DNA of 13,826 bases from Solirubrobacteraceae bacterium (GTDB lineage Bacteria > Actinomycetota > Thermoleophilia > Solirubrobacterales > Solirubrobacteraceae), in NCBI GenBank assembly GCA_024710825.1, contig JANJUA010000386.1:1-13826 (forward strand). Reading direction: 5' to 3'. Each line of letters opens with the position of its first letter. Positions within the stretch are counted from its first letter, which is position 1. This document shows, one piece after another, positions 13,184 through 13,826 of the stretch. A model generated the notes under the pieces. It did not search any database, had not been told where the DNA came from, and was given only the letters and a program-made list of their open reading frames with translations. The position numbers were made by a program, and so were the translations under genes.

Positions 13184-13826
13184 AGCCGGCGGTACAGGAC
13201 GTAGTCGCCGAAGCGCTCGGGCCGACCGTAGGTGCGCGCCAGCTCGTCGTCGAGGAGCGTCACGCCGCTGGACCGCGAGGATGCGTTGGGCTCGTCGGCG
13301 CGGCCGCGCGGGTCGAGCCAGCGCACGAGCGCCGCGGGCCGCGTCCGGCGCAGGTCGGCGACCATCTCGCGCTGGACCTCGGCGCTGGTGGCGACGCCGG
13401 GCTGGATGACGTCGTAGCGCGTCGGGTTGGGCCGCTGGGCGAGGACGTAGAGGAGCGGGTCGCCGACGCTGACCTTGTCGAAGCGCGGCGGGGCGACGAA
13501 GATCGGCGCGCCGGGCGGGGCGAGCTCGTGGATGGCGGGCAGCAGGCCGGCGAGCGCCGCGGCGTCGTCGGGCGACGTCTGGACGCCGTCGGCGAGCGGC
13601 GAAGGCACGTCGGCGCGAGGCGGCGGGTGCAGGGCCTGGCCGGCCCGGCGCTCGACGCCGTGCAGCGCGATGACGGCGATGGCGCCGACCAGCGCGACGC
13701 GCAGGGCGGCGGTGCGCTCGTGCGCGGCGGCCACCGCGAGCGCGACGGCCAGGACCGCCGACAGCGGCACGAGGTGGAACTCGTCGGGGCGACCGAGCAG
13801 GTACAGAACGCCGACGGCCAGCAGGG
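13177..13826 (-). CDS. C-terminal part of a membrane protein, possibly a glycosyltransferase-like or polysaccharide-related protein (partial)
   Basis: The reading frame enters from the right edge without a start and gives about 216 residues. It opens with hydrophobic LLAVGVLYLLGRPDEFHLVPLSAVLAVALAV and a second membrane stretch (VALVGAIAVIALHGV), then a soluble C-terminal domain of about 150 residues with alternating strands and helices: LLPAIHELAPPGAPIFVAPP, DPLLYVLAQRPNPTRYDVIQPG, EVQREMVADLRRTRPAALVRW and ERFGDYVLYRRL at the end. The loop GRPDEFHLVPL and a soluble C-terminal tail are reminiscent of multi-spanning GT-C-like membrane proteins, but this is only a resemblance. The stop is 10 bases from the convergent glycosyltransferase stop. 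The gene probably belongs to the same envelope/polysaccharide locus. Confidence 0.68.
   Translation of the reverse strand, partial: LLAVGVLYLLGRPDEFHLVPLSAVLAVALAVAAAHERTAALRVALVGAIAVIALHGVERRAGQALHPPPRADVPSPLADGVQTSPDDAAALAGLLPAIHELAPPGAPIFVAPPRFDKVSVGDPLLYVLAQRPNPTRYDVIQPGVATSAEVQREMVADLRRTRPAALVRWLDPRGRADEPNASSRSSGVTLLDDELARTYGRPERFGDYVLYRRLR

Noticed and set aside
12455..13204. A 249-codon plus-strand frame starting with ATG at the glycosyltransferase.
   Set aside because: The translation is Arg-rich shadow; the glycosyltransferase motifs are all in the frame ending at 13166, which begins with TTG at 12468.

Overview
The window is very GC-rich with strong G/C third-position bias, dense gene packing, 4-base start/stop overlaps, GTG/TTG starts and two very short mRNA leaders. 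Together with the protein families present, this suggests a high-GC actinobacterium-like genome, possibly Thermoleophilia (Solirubrobacterales). That placement is inference from style, not from a marker gene. No RNA gene, CRISPR array, insertion sequence or integrase was seen.

Layout. Bases 1-1020 (minus) hold a sugar-type ABC substrate-binding lipoprotein that runs off the left edge. A 207-base divergent regulatory region (1021-1227) separates it from a four-gene plus-strand operon (1228-5370): aldehyde dehydrogenase, then three subunits of a 5-oxoprolinase (PxpC-, PxpA- and PxpB-like), each junction overlapping by 4 bases. Facing it is a complete minus-strand branched-chain-amino-acid-type (HAAT) ABC transporter operon in the order binding protein, LivG, LivF, LivH, LivM (9908 to 5319). 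The two operons converge with a 52-base overlap and a strong hairpin. Upstream of the transporter, across a second divergent regulatory region (9909-10074), lies a plus-strand gene for a two-repeat EthD/dimeric alpha-beta barrel protein (10075-10833).

The part from 1 to 10833 looks like one catabolic regulon. Both divergent regions carry the same 24-base operator-like site (19 of 24 positions identical; one copy has a perfect 17-base palindrome) at the predicted transcription start of the minus-strand gene. Both plus-strand promoters carry a shared 9-mer at the equivalent place. The likely theme is uptake of an organic compound by one or two ABC importers, ATP-dependent opening of a lactam or cyclic amide by the Pxp-like complex, and oxidation of an aldehyde intermediate. 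The Pxp-like subunits all depart from the usual family motifs, so the substrate may not be 5-oxoproline.

From 10880 rightward the content changes to envelope and polysaccharide functions: an OafA-type membrane acyltransferase, a small TPR-like membrane-anchored protein, a DPM1-like family 2 glycosyltransferase, and the C-terminal end of a membrane protein that runs off the right edge.
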